From: Paramoeba atlantica
Taxonomy: Eukaryota; Discosea
Direction: 5' to 3'
Length of the DNA: 64,000 bases
Assembly: GCA_977017575.1 (NCBI GenBank)
Contig: CDRNVI010000043.1
Coordinates: forward strand, 248,001 to 312,000
In this document: positions 56,572 to 64,000 of the stretch, in pieces
How the letters are laid out: the number at the start of each line of letters is the position of its first letter
Position numbering within the stretch: position 1 is the stretch's first letter
Translations under genes and position numbers: made by a program
Notes under the pieces: generated by a model
The model's database searches: none
The model's input: only the letters and a program-made list of their open reading frames with translations
Told to the model about the DNA's origin: nothing

Positions 56572-57333
56572 TTATACCAATTTTTTCTTAAGAAGAAAGC
56601 CCTTCAGGCTACGGTATTGATAGATCGCGAGCCCGCCAGCTGCCATGATAGACAAAAAAGCCATAATGTAGACGCGTTCATAGGTGTCCTCACTCGTTGC
56701 ACGGAACCGTAGAAACCGCCTACGAAAAATTGACGCGGTAGCACGGGCCTCTGCGATTTGCTGCCGAATGTTGTACAGCTCGCGATGAATGCGGTTTAGG
56801 AACGTCTTAGTGCGCAAAGTGTCCTTGACCTGACCGTCACTGTCCATGAAAGACATCACCTCCATATCCACACCGTGTTCGGTGACTTGCTGCCGTGTGA
56901 TCTGGGGCTCTGGATCCTCAATACGATCCTGTCGGTTGCGTGTGTCAATGGAAAGTGCAAAATCGACGAAATCCGCACCCGAGCCAGCCGCCGAGAGGCA
57001 GATGTCGTACTCTCCCAACATCTCACCCTTTGTGCGAAAACTAAATGTCCCATTACGTGCCTCGAGGGTCGATGTTTGTAGCACTTTCCGATTCGGAGCG
57101 TAGATCTGAACGAGTGTATTGAATGATGTCCGCGGTGAGTTCTCCGGTGCCCTTTGGGCGTAATCCACGATCACTAATTCGTTGGGTGCGACGATTTCCT
57201 CGGGAAAGCAAAGCTTTTTTCCAGGACCAAGGCGGAAATAATACCCGTGCACCCCGCTACACTTGTAGCACAAGCCGAGGCAAAGTACGTACCAGAGGCG
57301 AAGCCACGAACGCGTGGGATCACGGCGGAGCAT
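56572..57333 (-). CDS. p24/TMED family cargo receptor
   Basis: 253 residues from ATG 57333. p24 proteins cycle in COPI and COPII vesicles and sort GPI-anchored cargo. The N-terminal hydrophobic signal (LWYVLCLGLCYKCSGVHG) is followed by the GOLD domain (KLCFPEEIV, GTFSFRTKGEMLGEYDICLS), a heptad coiled coil (IHRELYNIRQQIAEARAT), one membrane span (YIMAFLSIMAAGGLAIYQY) and a cytosolic tail ending KKKLV with the COPI-binding dilysine KKLV in the last four positions. The frame upstream starts with GTG and is not signal-like. A GPI-synthesis subunit (PIG-X) is also in the window but far away. Confidence 0.92.
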   Translation of the reverse strand: MLRRDPTRSWLRLWYVLCLGLCYKCSGVHGYYFRLGPGKKLCFPEEIVAPNELVIVDYAQRAPENSPRTSFNTLVQIYAPNRKVLQTSTLEARNGTFSFRTKGEMLGEYDICLSAAGSGADFVDFALSIDTRNRQDRIEDPEPQITRQQVTEHGVDMEVMSFMDSDGQVKDTLRTKTFLNRIHRELYNIRQQIAEARATASIFRRRFLRFRATSEDTYERVYIMAFLSIMAAGGLAIYQYRSLKGFLLKKKLV

Positions 57334-57621
57334 AAGGATTAAATCTTGAAAACAAATTATTTGATTCCGTATGGAAAAACTAACAAAATAAAATTGTATC
57401 CACCGGAAGTACACATTTTGATACACACATCGAAGAAAAGAAACGGTGTTTGAGCAGCCAAGAAAGACGCATTTACGTCCGTGAGCTCATCATTCCGCAC
57501 TGTTCATGCAAAGAAGGCTAAAATGATAAAGATAAGATGAGGAGCATGAGCTTGGGTCCAGCAGCCTAGATAGTACGTAAACGAGCTCCACAAGTATCTC
57601 ACCATCCTTTTCAAATTGTTC

Positions 57622-58410
57622 TCATTTGGAGTGGTAGAGCGCTCGTTTTGTTTTGGACATGCGATGCAAAGGAAGCATACCTCGACGCCGCTGTGGCACT
57701 GCTGTGAAAGAAGGCGGTTCCTTGTTCGTTTGTTCCAAACGTGGAGGTTTCTCCAACGCAGGGGTGTTCTCCTCTAAGGAGATAGAATCCAATTGCGCAT
57801 TTCGCCCCGAGTTCACATCACTCGAACTTCTACGCCACGTTTTCAAGGCTTGAAGCATATCAAGCTTCGATTCGTCACTGTGGAGCACGTTTACTTCCAA
57901 AGAAGCTTGATTTACCTCTTCTAAGTCACTTTCTTCAAGCGGAGAAGCACTCAGCAATCTGTCGTCAACGGAGTCTTCATATTCATCATGTTCATTGTGC
58001 ATGTCTTTCAGCCACAGGAGCGCATCACGTAGATCATCTTCGAGAACCGAAGTCACACTTTCGCCATGAGAGTTACTATTTAAAGCATGAGATGAAGATA
58101 CTGCATGTTTCATATCATGATTCTTTTCTTCCTGCTCTGGAGGATTCGCTACTTGCACTAAAGGCTGTACATCAGAAACTCTTTTGTGGGATTCGACTTT
58201 CTTGATGTCACGCGAATCATTCGGAGTCGGATTTACCGAACGCGTATGGCGAATCAAATCAGCTACGAATTGCATTCGTTTGGAGCAGTGATCATTTTCC
58301 TCAGCTTCTATTCGCCGCTTCATTTTATCAGTAAGTGTATTGTGCTTACGGTGGTTGTGCATTTCGGGAGGACTCATTAATGCCACATTCCGACTTTTGT
58401 TATGTGTCAT
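57622..58410 (-). CDS. Low-complexity charged protein of unknown function, 262 aa
   Basis: Not recognised. From ATG 58410 the protein is hydrophilic with no membrane segment: a basic first third (MKRRIEAEENDHCSKRMQ, IKKVESHKRVSD), a middle acidic segment (LEDDLRDALLWLKDMHNEHD and SPLEESDLEEVNQ), and a basic C terminus (VPQRRRGMLPLHRMSKTKRA). It is likely a disordered nuclear or regulatory protein. The only candidate interaction helix is RDALLWLKDMHNEH. The upstream in-frame extension begins with GTG and is unlikely. Confidence 0.45.
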   Translation of the reverse strand: MTHNKSRNVALMSPPEMHNHRKHNTLTDKMKRRIEAEENDHCSKRMQFVADLIRHTRSVNPTPNDSRDIKKVESHKRVSDVQPLVQVANPPEQEEKNHDMKHAVSSSHALNSNSHGESVTSVLEDDLRDALLWLKDMHNEHDEYEDSVDDRLLSASPLEESDLEEVNQASLEVNVLHSDESKLDMLQALKTWRRSSSDVNSGRNAQLDSISLEENTPALEKPPRLEQTNKEPPSFTAVPQRRRGMLPLHRMSKTKRALYHSK

Positions 58411-58954
58411 AAAACGTGCTGGACGAGGGAACCAAATCGTTAAATACCTCCAAATAGTAAGACATACATTAATATTGCGACCAGGGGGGTATCTACTGAC
58501 GCGACAGTCCACTGCCGCTACACACTGTCCTATAGGAGTAGGATTACAGGGGTAATATTGCGCCCTTTCTAAAAAAACATGATTTACATTTGATTACACT
58601 TTTTTCGATTTTCAGGTCTACAGTGTGTACAGACACACAAAACTCTGGAACAAGCTTCTTTCTTCGTCTTCGTCCTCTACGTGTAAACCTTCTTCACACA
58701 TTTTCTCGTCCCCAGTTTCACATTCATGGCTCCCACCAATATTCGGCAGGCACTTTGTTTCACACCTAACTCGCCCTCTAAATGGGGGGGGGGATGTGGT
58801 AGTTGTGAGGTATGGAAGCCTTCACGCAATTCCGGGGCCTCAAAAATCGTGCTAAATTCGTGTAAAAGCGTGATCCGTTCTTTAACGCAATCTTGTTGGG
58901 GAATATCTTTTGTGAAAAGTCCATCGAATCTCCGTAAAACCAATTCGCTCAGCG
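58411..58954. other. Intergenic, 544 bp
   Basis: Between the unknown gene and the RAD51C-like stop. It contains a G9 run near 58786 and a minus-strand ORF (58677-58958, no ATG) that overlaps the RAD51C-like stop by four bases. Nothing else recognised. Confidence 0.5.
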
Positions 58955-59824
58955 TCACAAAATTACGTTCGAAAATTCTACGGCGTTTTCTACAGCTCTA
59001 GAAATAGGTAGTGTGGCATCTTCGTGATCAAGCCTAGTAAGCGTGTTTCGGTCTTCCGATTTTCGACATAAGAGGAATCTCGCATCAAAAGCAGCCGTCC
59101 ACGGTTCTATAATGGGGACAAATATAGACTCCCTTTGACGTAGGTTGGTTATCAGCAGGACAGCGACATTGAATATGCGTGAGATTTCTCTAATGGACCT
59201 ACCCAGATAGCACAACGCCGAAATGCGAGAGCGAGCGCTCAACGACAAAGAAGAAATGGAGTTTGCTGGCTGAGAGTCAAGTGGCTCCGTATAACTAGTG
59301 TCTTTTTCAGAACGCGTTCTAGAGGCATCATAATCTTCTAACGTGAGTGAGTTGATCACAACCACACGTATGCTCTGATCCTCTTGCAAAAGTTGAGGTA
59401 AGGAATCAACTATTGCAATCAGCTGACCCAACGAACTAATGCGGTACAAATGTACATTATTCAACAAATCAATAGGGGTGATTGTGGAAACAGTTCTACT
59501 AATGCACGAAGCGTTATTTATTGCTCGTCGCAATACGTATTTGCACGTATCCAGCACCATTGTGGGGTCTACTGCGCCACGAGTGTCTACGTAAACGCTT
59601 CGCGCAGAGTGACCACCCATATGCTTCGGCAGGGCCGCCTGTGCTACAAAAAGGAGTGAGAGTGCTGTTCGACCACTACCTGGAATTCCTGAAATGTCAA
59701 TAACCTTTCGAGCCTGCACACCGCTACGATCCAGAAAGGCATCGAGTACTGGTATATTAGAGACAAAAATATCCGATAATTTCTCGTCCGAAAGATCTTC
59801 ATTGGACAATTTGATATGCCCCAT
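58955..59824 (-). CDS. RAD51C-like RecA-family protein with altered Walker motifs
   Basis: 289 residues from ATG 59824. It aligns from memory with the ATPase core of RAD51C: VSNIPVLDAFLDRSGV, VIDISGIPGSGRTALSLLF, LPKHMGGHSARSVYVDTRG, LYRISSLGQLIAIVDSLPQLLQED, IRVVVINSL, GRSIREISRIFNVAVLLITNLR and a closing VPIIEPWTAAFDARFLL. The Walker A lysine is Arg (GSGRT) and the Walker B aspartate is Asn (VVVINS), so ATP hydrolysis is doubtful. The N-terminal helix-hairpin domain of most paralogs is missing. RAD51C normally acts with XRCC3 or RAD51B in homologous recombination. RAD51D or XRCC3 remain possible. Confidence 0.62.
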   Translation of the reverse strand: MGHIKLSNEDLSDEKLSDIFVSNIPVLDAFLDRSGVQARKVIDISGIPGSGRTALSLLFVAQAALPKHMGGHSARSVYVDTRGAVDPTMVLDTCKYVLRRAINNASCISRTVSTITPIDLLNNVHLYRISSLGQLIAIVDSLPQLLQEDQSIRVVVINSLTLEDYDASRTRSEKDTSYTEPLDSQPANSISSLSLSARSRISALCYLGRSIREISRIFNVAVLLITNLRQRESIFVPIIEPWTAAFDARFLLCRKSEDRNTLTRLDHEDATLPISRAVENAVEFSNVIL

Positions 59825-60303
59825 TTCTGTGTGTAGCCAAGCGAGTTACATCAAAAACGTCGTGTAGTTATACAACAAGAAAAAAGACCTTTTTCTGGAT
59901 CAAATCCCTAAAATAAATCTTTAGTGCAACTCTACTGAAGAACTGTAGACTTCTTCGGCAATTGATCTCGAATATCTAAATTGGAATATCTAATCTACTG
60001 TTGTTGAAATTTTGAAAATGATACAAAGTTACAGTAATTAATAATTTCAAATTAATGTCGCAACCCACCATTTCCGAATCGTGAAATGAGCGTTTATGAC
60101 GATATCATAAGGCACATATCGTGATCATAATGTTGATATCATAGTACACTTATCTTGACAGGAAGAAAATTTAATATAAGCAAAGCAATTGAAGTCTTCC
60201 GTATAAGGGATACGTCCCAAATTCTGAACAATAAAGTACAAGACATAAAAAAATGTAACAACAATAGATTTAGTTAACAACAATCGATTGAATACCGAGC
60301 TAA
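59825..60303. other. Intergenic, 479 bp
   Basis: AT-rich. Three or four copies of a palindromic gatatcat-like motif lie within 60097-60140. No gene. Confidence 0.55.
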
Positions 60304-63171
60304 TCAGCTGCTCAACGTTTTGCGAACAATTTCAGCAACGTTTTTCGATAGCCCTTCTGTTTGCCCTATCATCTGCAAAAGTCCACGAATCGCAGCTTGT
60401 CGCCCTGGCGTATAATATCGAAGAAGTGCGAAAGCATTGACAACTCTCGCAGCAACCTGAGCGTTAAATTTGTCCAAACTAAGCACGTGCCGTGCCATGA
60501 AGGCGTATCCACTGTAGCTTGCATCATGGAAATTCACATGACTCCCTTCAAATGCTGCAATTAGTGAATATATACTGTTTGGATTCGTCTTCACAAAGCT
60601 CGAACTGTTATAAATGCTTTCAAGCTGTCCAATGTTATTCGGAACGTTCGCGGTGGCGTGCGCCCTGTACCATTTCAGGATCACGAGAGGTTCGTTCTTC
60701 CACTTTTCGTGAAACTCATCGAACGCTACGGATCGACTAGAACAGTTATAATTCAAAGATTGCAATGCAGCGATCTCATCTGTCATGTTCGTTGCTGATC
60801 GAAATCTCTGTAACAATCGCTTCTCAAATTGAGTATCTTCCAGACGAGCCAGCATTTCATAGGCTTTATTTACTATCGCCCTTCGTGCTACCTCGGCCGG
60901 TTTAGTGCTGTATACCACTGGACCAGTCTCTATATTATCGATAATTTGTTCCAAATGCCCTCGAAGTCGAAGAGAGAGCTCGGAATTTAGGAATTTGGTG
61001 ACATGGTGAAACAGGGGTGGGTCAAGAGTAGCGTGAGGAAACTCTGAGATCAATTCGTTTAGAACAGGTAGCGAGATGGCATGTGCTTTGAACTTGTTAT
61101 CAATTTTTTCATCAGTCAATATCGACTGAAAGCCTTTGACAACACAATCCTCAAAGAGATAAGAAAGTCTGCCGTCCTCGGAAAACAAAATTTCTCGTAA
61201 TACTTCATTGGATAACTGTTTCGCAGAGTTTACCCCAAATTCCGACGCTAGACCATGAAATTGCAAGAAATGTTGTCTTGCCTTTCGATATAATCCTAAG
61301 ATAATTTCACGGCATAAACTTTGCCCTGCATCATACCGCACAAATTCATCGGTATCATGACGGAGCAAAGTCATCAGATCTGTATCCTTTTGATTCTTTA
61401 TTCGGCATTGCACGGGGGCGCTAAAACCTCGTAGAGAGGATATAACGGGAGTAGACGCTCCACTATTGCTTAAGTGAAAAGTAAAGTAATTCTCCTTATT
61501 GTCGACGCGAAGAACAGCTTCAATAGTCTGCTCACACGAACTTGTTTGTCCATCAGTTTTCAAAATGAAAGAGAGTAGGTCGCCTGTTTTGGGGTGAAGG
61601 AATGCAATTCGAATAGGAATCAGAAGAGGTGTGGACTTTTCTGCGGTGTCTTTTAAGCCCGAAGAAATGTTTTGAGTAACTTTTAAAATAAGTATTTCAT
61701 TGGTAGAATCATAAGAGGGCTCCATTTCTACCATGGGTGTGCCAGCCGTAGAATACCACGAGCGAAACTGAGATAAGTCTTCTTCATTTGCGTCTGCCAT
61801 TGCTGACAGGAAATCTTCACATGTCACCGCTTGCCCATCGTGCCTTTGAAAATAGAGATCCATGCCCTTGCGAAACCCTTGTCTCCCGAGCAGTGTTTCG
61901 TACATGCGCACCACCTCGGCTCCCTTTTCGTACACCGTAGTGGTATAAAAATTATCAATGGTTTCGTACACATCTGGGCGCACAGGGTGAGACATGGGAC
62001 TTTGATCTTGAGCAAATTGACGAGAACGCACGACAGATATATTGCCCAATCTGGTTACGGCTCTGGAATTCATGTCGCACGAAAATTCTCCATCTCTATA
62101 AACGGTCAAGCCCTCCTTTAATGTCAACTGAAACCAATCGCGACAGGTTACTCGGTTTCCCGTCCAATTGTGAAAGTATTCATGACCTACTACCCCCTCA
62201 ATGTACTCGTAGTCAAAGTCCGTGGCAGTTTTTGAGTCAGCAACTATAACCTTCGTATTGAAAATGTTCAAAGATTTATTCTCCATTGCTCCCATATTGA
62301 AATCGTCCACAGCGACAACATTGAACAAGTCTAAATCGTATTCGCGACCGAAGGTTACCTCGTCCCATTTCATTGCCTTCTTTAGAGATGCCATTGCGTG
62401 ATCAAGTCTATTTAAATAGCATTCATCTGAGTACATGTGAAGGGCTACATTTCTACCGGACATAGTTTCGAAACTGTCGGTCTTCCTGGATAATTTGCCA
62501 GCAACGATCGCAAACAGGTAAGAGGGTTTAGGAAAAGGATCAACCCATCTTGTAAAGTGAAATCCTGGACGGCCTTGCATTTTCCCTGATTCGGAAAGAT
62601 TTCCATTGCACAACAAGACCGGATATCGACTTTCTTCTGCAATCAAAAGCGCATCAAACTTAGATAATACGTCAGGTCGATCAAAGGCATAAGTAATGGC
62701 ACGAAACCCCTCGGCTTCGCACTGCGTACAAAAGGTCCCTCCGCTCTTATACAAACCTTCAAGCTCTGTATTCTTTTGTGGCTGAATACAAACTTCAGTT
62801 GAAAGCTTCCACACATCAATAGTTGGCTCCTTTTCTTGATGTAGTAAATTGGGGGAGAGGTGGAGATTTTGATTTATTAGTTCATAGTTTTCTCCACGCT
62901 TCAGGACATAACCATTCAGCTTAAATTCATTTAATTGTAGCATTTTGTGGCCATGAAGTAGCAATCCATGTTCCTTAACGTATTGAAGAGGAGTACGTCC
63001 GTGTGCTTCAAGAAATGCGATGTCGGTGTGATCTTTCAAAACTATTTCAGTTGCACATTTTACAAGCGTAGACTCCTCGCCCAGTTCTATGTTCAAGGAT
63101 ATCTTCTGCACCTTAATGGGCAATGGTTTATATTCTTTGCGGTAAGTCAGCTTTGCGATGTCCGTACACAT
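60304..63171 (-). CDS. M1 aminopeptidase, bacterial PepN type
   Basis: 955 residues from ATG 63171. A zinc aminopeptidase that trims N-terminal residues from peptides. Exopeptidase motif GAMEN (294-298), zinc site HEYFHNW (H330, E331, H334) with the third ligand E353 in LKEGLTVYRD, and the transition-state Tyr region ETIDNFYTTTVYEKGAEVVRMY. The overall sequence (YPVLLCNGN, FHFTRWVDPFPKPSYLFA) is that of the proteobacterial PepN group, also found in apicomplexans, plants and algae, and not the animal APN/ERAP group. There is no clear transit peptide (MCTDIAKLTYRKEYKPL), so it is probably cytosolic. The C-terminal helical domain is complete. Confidence 0.95.
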   Translation of the reverse strand: MCTDIAKLTYRKEYKPLPIKVQKISLNIELGEESTLVKCATEIVLKDHTDIAFLEAHGRTPLQYVKEHGLLLHGHKMLQLNEFKLNGYVLKRGENYELINQNLHLSPNLLHQEKEPTIDVWKLSTEVCIQPQKNTELEGLYKSGGTFCTQCEAEGFRAITYAFDRPDVLSKFDALLIAEESRYPVLLCNGNLSESGKMQGRPGFHFTRWVDPFPKPSYLFAIVAGKLSRKTDSFETMSGRNVALHMYSDECYLNRLDHAMASLKKAMKWDEVTFGREYDLDLFNVVAVDDFNMGAMENKSLNIFNTKVIVADSKTATDFDYEYIEGVVGHEYFHNWTGNRVTCRDWFQLTLKEGLTVYRDGEFSCDMNSRAVTRLGNISVVRSRQFAQDQSPMSHPVRPDVYETIDNFYTTTVYEKGAEVVRMYETLLGRQGFRKGMDLYFQRHDGQAVTCEDFLSAMADANEEDLSQFRSWYSTAGTPMVEMEPSYDSTNEILILKVTQNISSGLKDTAEKSTPLLIPIRIAFLHPKTGDLLSFILKTDGQTSSCEQTIEAVLRVDNKENYFTFHLSNSGASTPVISSLRGFSAPVQCRIKNQKDTDLMTLLRHDTDEFVRYDAGQSLCREIILGLYRKARQHFLQFHGLASEFGVNSAKQLSNEVLREILFSEDGRLSYLFEDCVVKGFQSILTDEKIDNKFKAHAISLPVLNELISEFPHATLDPPLFHHVTKFLNSELSLRLRGHLEQIIDNIETGPVVYSTKPAEVARRAIVNKAYEMLARLEDTQFEKRLLQRFRSATNMTDEIAALQSLNYNCSSRSVAFDEFHEKWKNEPLVILKWYRAHATANVPNNIGQLESIYNSSSFVKTNPNSIYSLIAAFEGSHVNFHDASYSGYAFMARHVLSLDKFNAQVAARVVNAFALLRYYTPGRQAAIRGLLQMIGQTEGLSKNVAEIVRKTLSS

Positions 63172-63340
63172 TTTTTCAAAAGAAAAGTAAGAAATGCAGG
63201 ATGGAAAATGAATAACAAGCGTATTTTTGTGAAAGTGAATAGCAAAATTCTTCCGTGTTTAGACAAGAGCCCAAAAAGCAAAATAAAACCAATCCTCGAA
63301 TCTATAACAGTTATAGATTCCATCATAAAATGATATGTTA

Positions 63341-64000
63341 ACCCCCCTAGGCCCACCGGAAGCCTACCCCCCCCCCCCCCTTGGTCCTACCCCCGAACCC
63401 CGCAGCGGTACCAGTCCTGTACCGCCGCCTGCACAATCTGGGCATTCCCTCTCTGGATGGCCACCCCGATGGCCATTAAGAGATGGGCGAGACACCCATT
63501 CTTGTCCGATGAGTGGGCCCGGGCCACCTTGTTGAGGAAGGTCAAGGTTTCTGGGCCCGGGATCCCGTACGTGGAGAAGGCCAGAGGGTGGAATTCCATG
63601 CCCCTCACCAGCGCCATCTCCTCATGAGAGCGCCTTTTGTTGGCCTGAGCCATCCTCAGCGTGTGAGATGGCTCCGCGGCCTCCTTCTCCACGTACGACG
63701 GGGCCAGTGGGTTCACAACTGTGACGTCAACCAGGACGATCTTCCGTCCCAGCTGGAAACAGATGTCTGGCCCCCGTCCATTGTCGAACCTCGGCTCGTG
63801 GAGGTCCGGGTTGAACCCATAATGGACCAAGAGGTTCCGAAACGTCTCTTTGACGTTTTCTCTTTGACTGAGTTTTCCCCTTCACCTTCTTGCAGTCCAG
63901 TGCGTGTACGCAAAACTCCTCATTGCTGAGGGTTGCACCGCACACGCACTGGAGCTCAGGCTCCGAGGTCGGGGCGACCAGGTACCGGAGGCGGGCCGCA
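63341..64000 (-). mobile_element. 3' end of a LINE with restriction-like endonuclease (R2/CRE-like)
   Basis: GC-rich, unlike its surroundings. Reading leftward from 64000: AARLRYLVAPTSEPELQ, a zinc knuckle CVCGATL then HALDC (C-x-C, H-x4-C), then in another frame VKETFRNLLVHYGFNPD and the RLE catalytic core GPDICFQLGRKIVLVDVTV (PD-x12-D) with a following basic ANKRRSHEEM. That order is diagnostic of RLE-type non-LTR elements. The reverse transcriptase lies off the right edge. The ORF ends at 63387, followed by a C-rich stretch and no poly(A). The 3' boundary is near 63341. This copy carries at least one frame change. Confidence 0.7.
63387..63830 (-). CDS. C-terminal endonuclease part of the LINE protein (partial)
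   Basis: 147 codons in the frame containing the PD-x12-D core. The residues before it continue in the same frame to about 63855. The downstream part is helical (AFSTYGIPGPETLTFLNKVA, AQIVQAAVQDWYRCG), resembling the C-terminal tail found after the endonuclease in R2, CRE and related elements. Base composition (about 60% GC by eye) contrasts with the PepN gene next door. Confidence 0.6.
   Translation of the reverse strand: MVHYGFNPDLHEPRFDNGRGPDICFQLGRKIVLVDVTVVNPLAPSYVEKEAAEPSHTLRMAQANKRRSHEEMALVRGMEFHPLAFSTYGIPGPETLTFLNKVARAHSSDKNGCLAHLLMAIGVAIQRGNAQIVQAAVQDWYRCGVRG

Noticed and set aside
58677-58958. 93-codon minus-strand ORF overlapping the RAD51C-like stop by four bases
   Set aside because: It starts with GTG, lacks family resemblance, and the RAD51C-like core already reaches its expected end.

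Overview
Eukaryotic nuclear DNA from a gene-dense, intron-poor protist. The gene set is clearly eukaryotic: Aurora kinase, cullin, ASF1, 26S proteasome ATPase Rpt4, SERCA, p24 cargo receptor, Derlin, SHQ1, METTL5, TDP1 and uS8. Even the longest genes (955, 1004, 891 and 864 codons) read as single uninterrupted frames. The mRNA 5'-triphosphatase is the tunnel (Cet1) type, which argues against an animal or land plant. A bacterial-type PepN aminopeptidase and a YqeH/NOA1-type permuted GTPase with a presequence-like N terminus would suit an alga or alga-derived protist. I could not fix the lineage from sequence alone.

Every host gene I can support, more than 30 of them, lies on the minus strand over about 63 kb. 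So much co-orientation is unlike a randomly oriented compact genome and recalls the directional gene clusters of kinetoplastids and some dinoflagellates. Intergenic gaps are mostly 150 to 500 bp, and one is only 33 bp.

Layout: 1-2832 is an alpha/beta-hydrolase carrying an in-frame minisatellite of about 52 copies of a 36-bp unit. 3.3-7.4 kb holds ANP32-like, ASF1, NTM1-type methyltransferase and a small membrane protein. 7.4-9.2 kb is a gene-free zone of hairpins and C-rich terminal repeats. 9.2-14.2 kb holds a bacterial-like DUF2779/Cas4-like nuclease, an unknown protein and uS8. 14.45-17.39 kb is a pogo-like DNA transposon with perfect 27-bp terminal inverted repeats, a TA target duplication and a Ulp1-type protease domain. 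17.4-31 kb holds VPS52-like, MAPKK, unknowns, cullin, Aurora, PIG-X-like, METTL5 and a TLC-domain protein. 31.4-41.3 kb holds TDP1, a membrane glycoprotein, a secreted acidic protein, Derlin, a voltage-gated K+ channel, WDR43/UTP5 and a degenerate acyl-CoA synthetase with a 338-bp MITE just upstream. 42-63.2 kb holds the permuted GTPase, an amino-acid transporter, SHQ1, Rpt4, GPKOW/Spp2-like, the RNA triphosphatase, SERCA, p24, an unknown, a RAD51C-like protein and PepN. The right edge is the 3' end of a LINE with a restriction-like endonuclease.

The genes form no single pathway. Recurrent themes are ER and secretory quality control (Derlin, p24, PIG-X, SERCA), RNA maturation and ribosome biogenesis (SHQ1, WDR43, METTL5, GPKOW, capping triphosphatase, uS8), proteolysis (Rpt4, cullin, PepN) and DNA repair (TDP1, RAD51C-like). 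The most notable items are the bacterial-type nuclease, the transposase-protease fusion, a family of TA-targeted elements with C-rich tandem ends, the minisatellite hydrolase, and several host proteins with unusual active sites or insertions.
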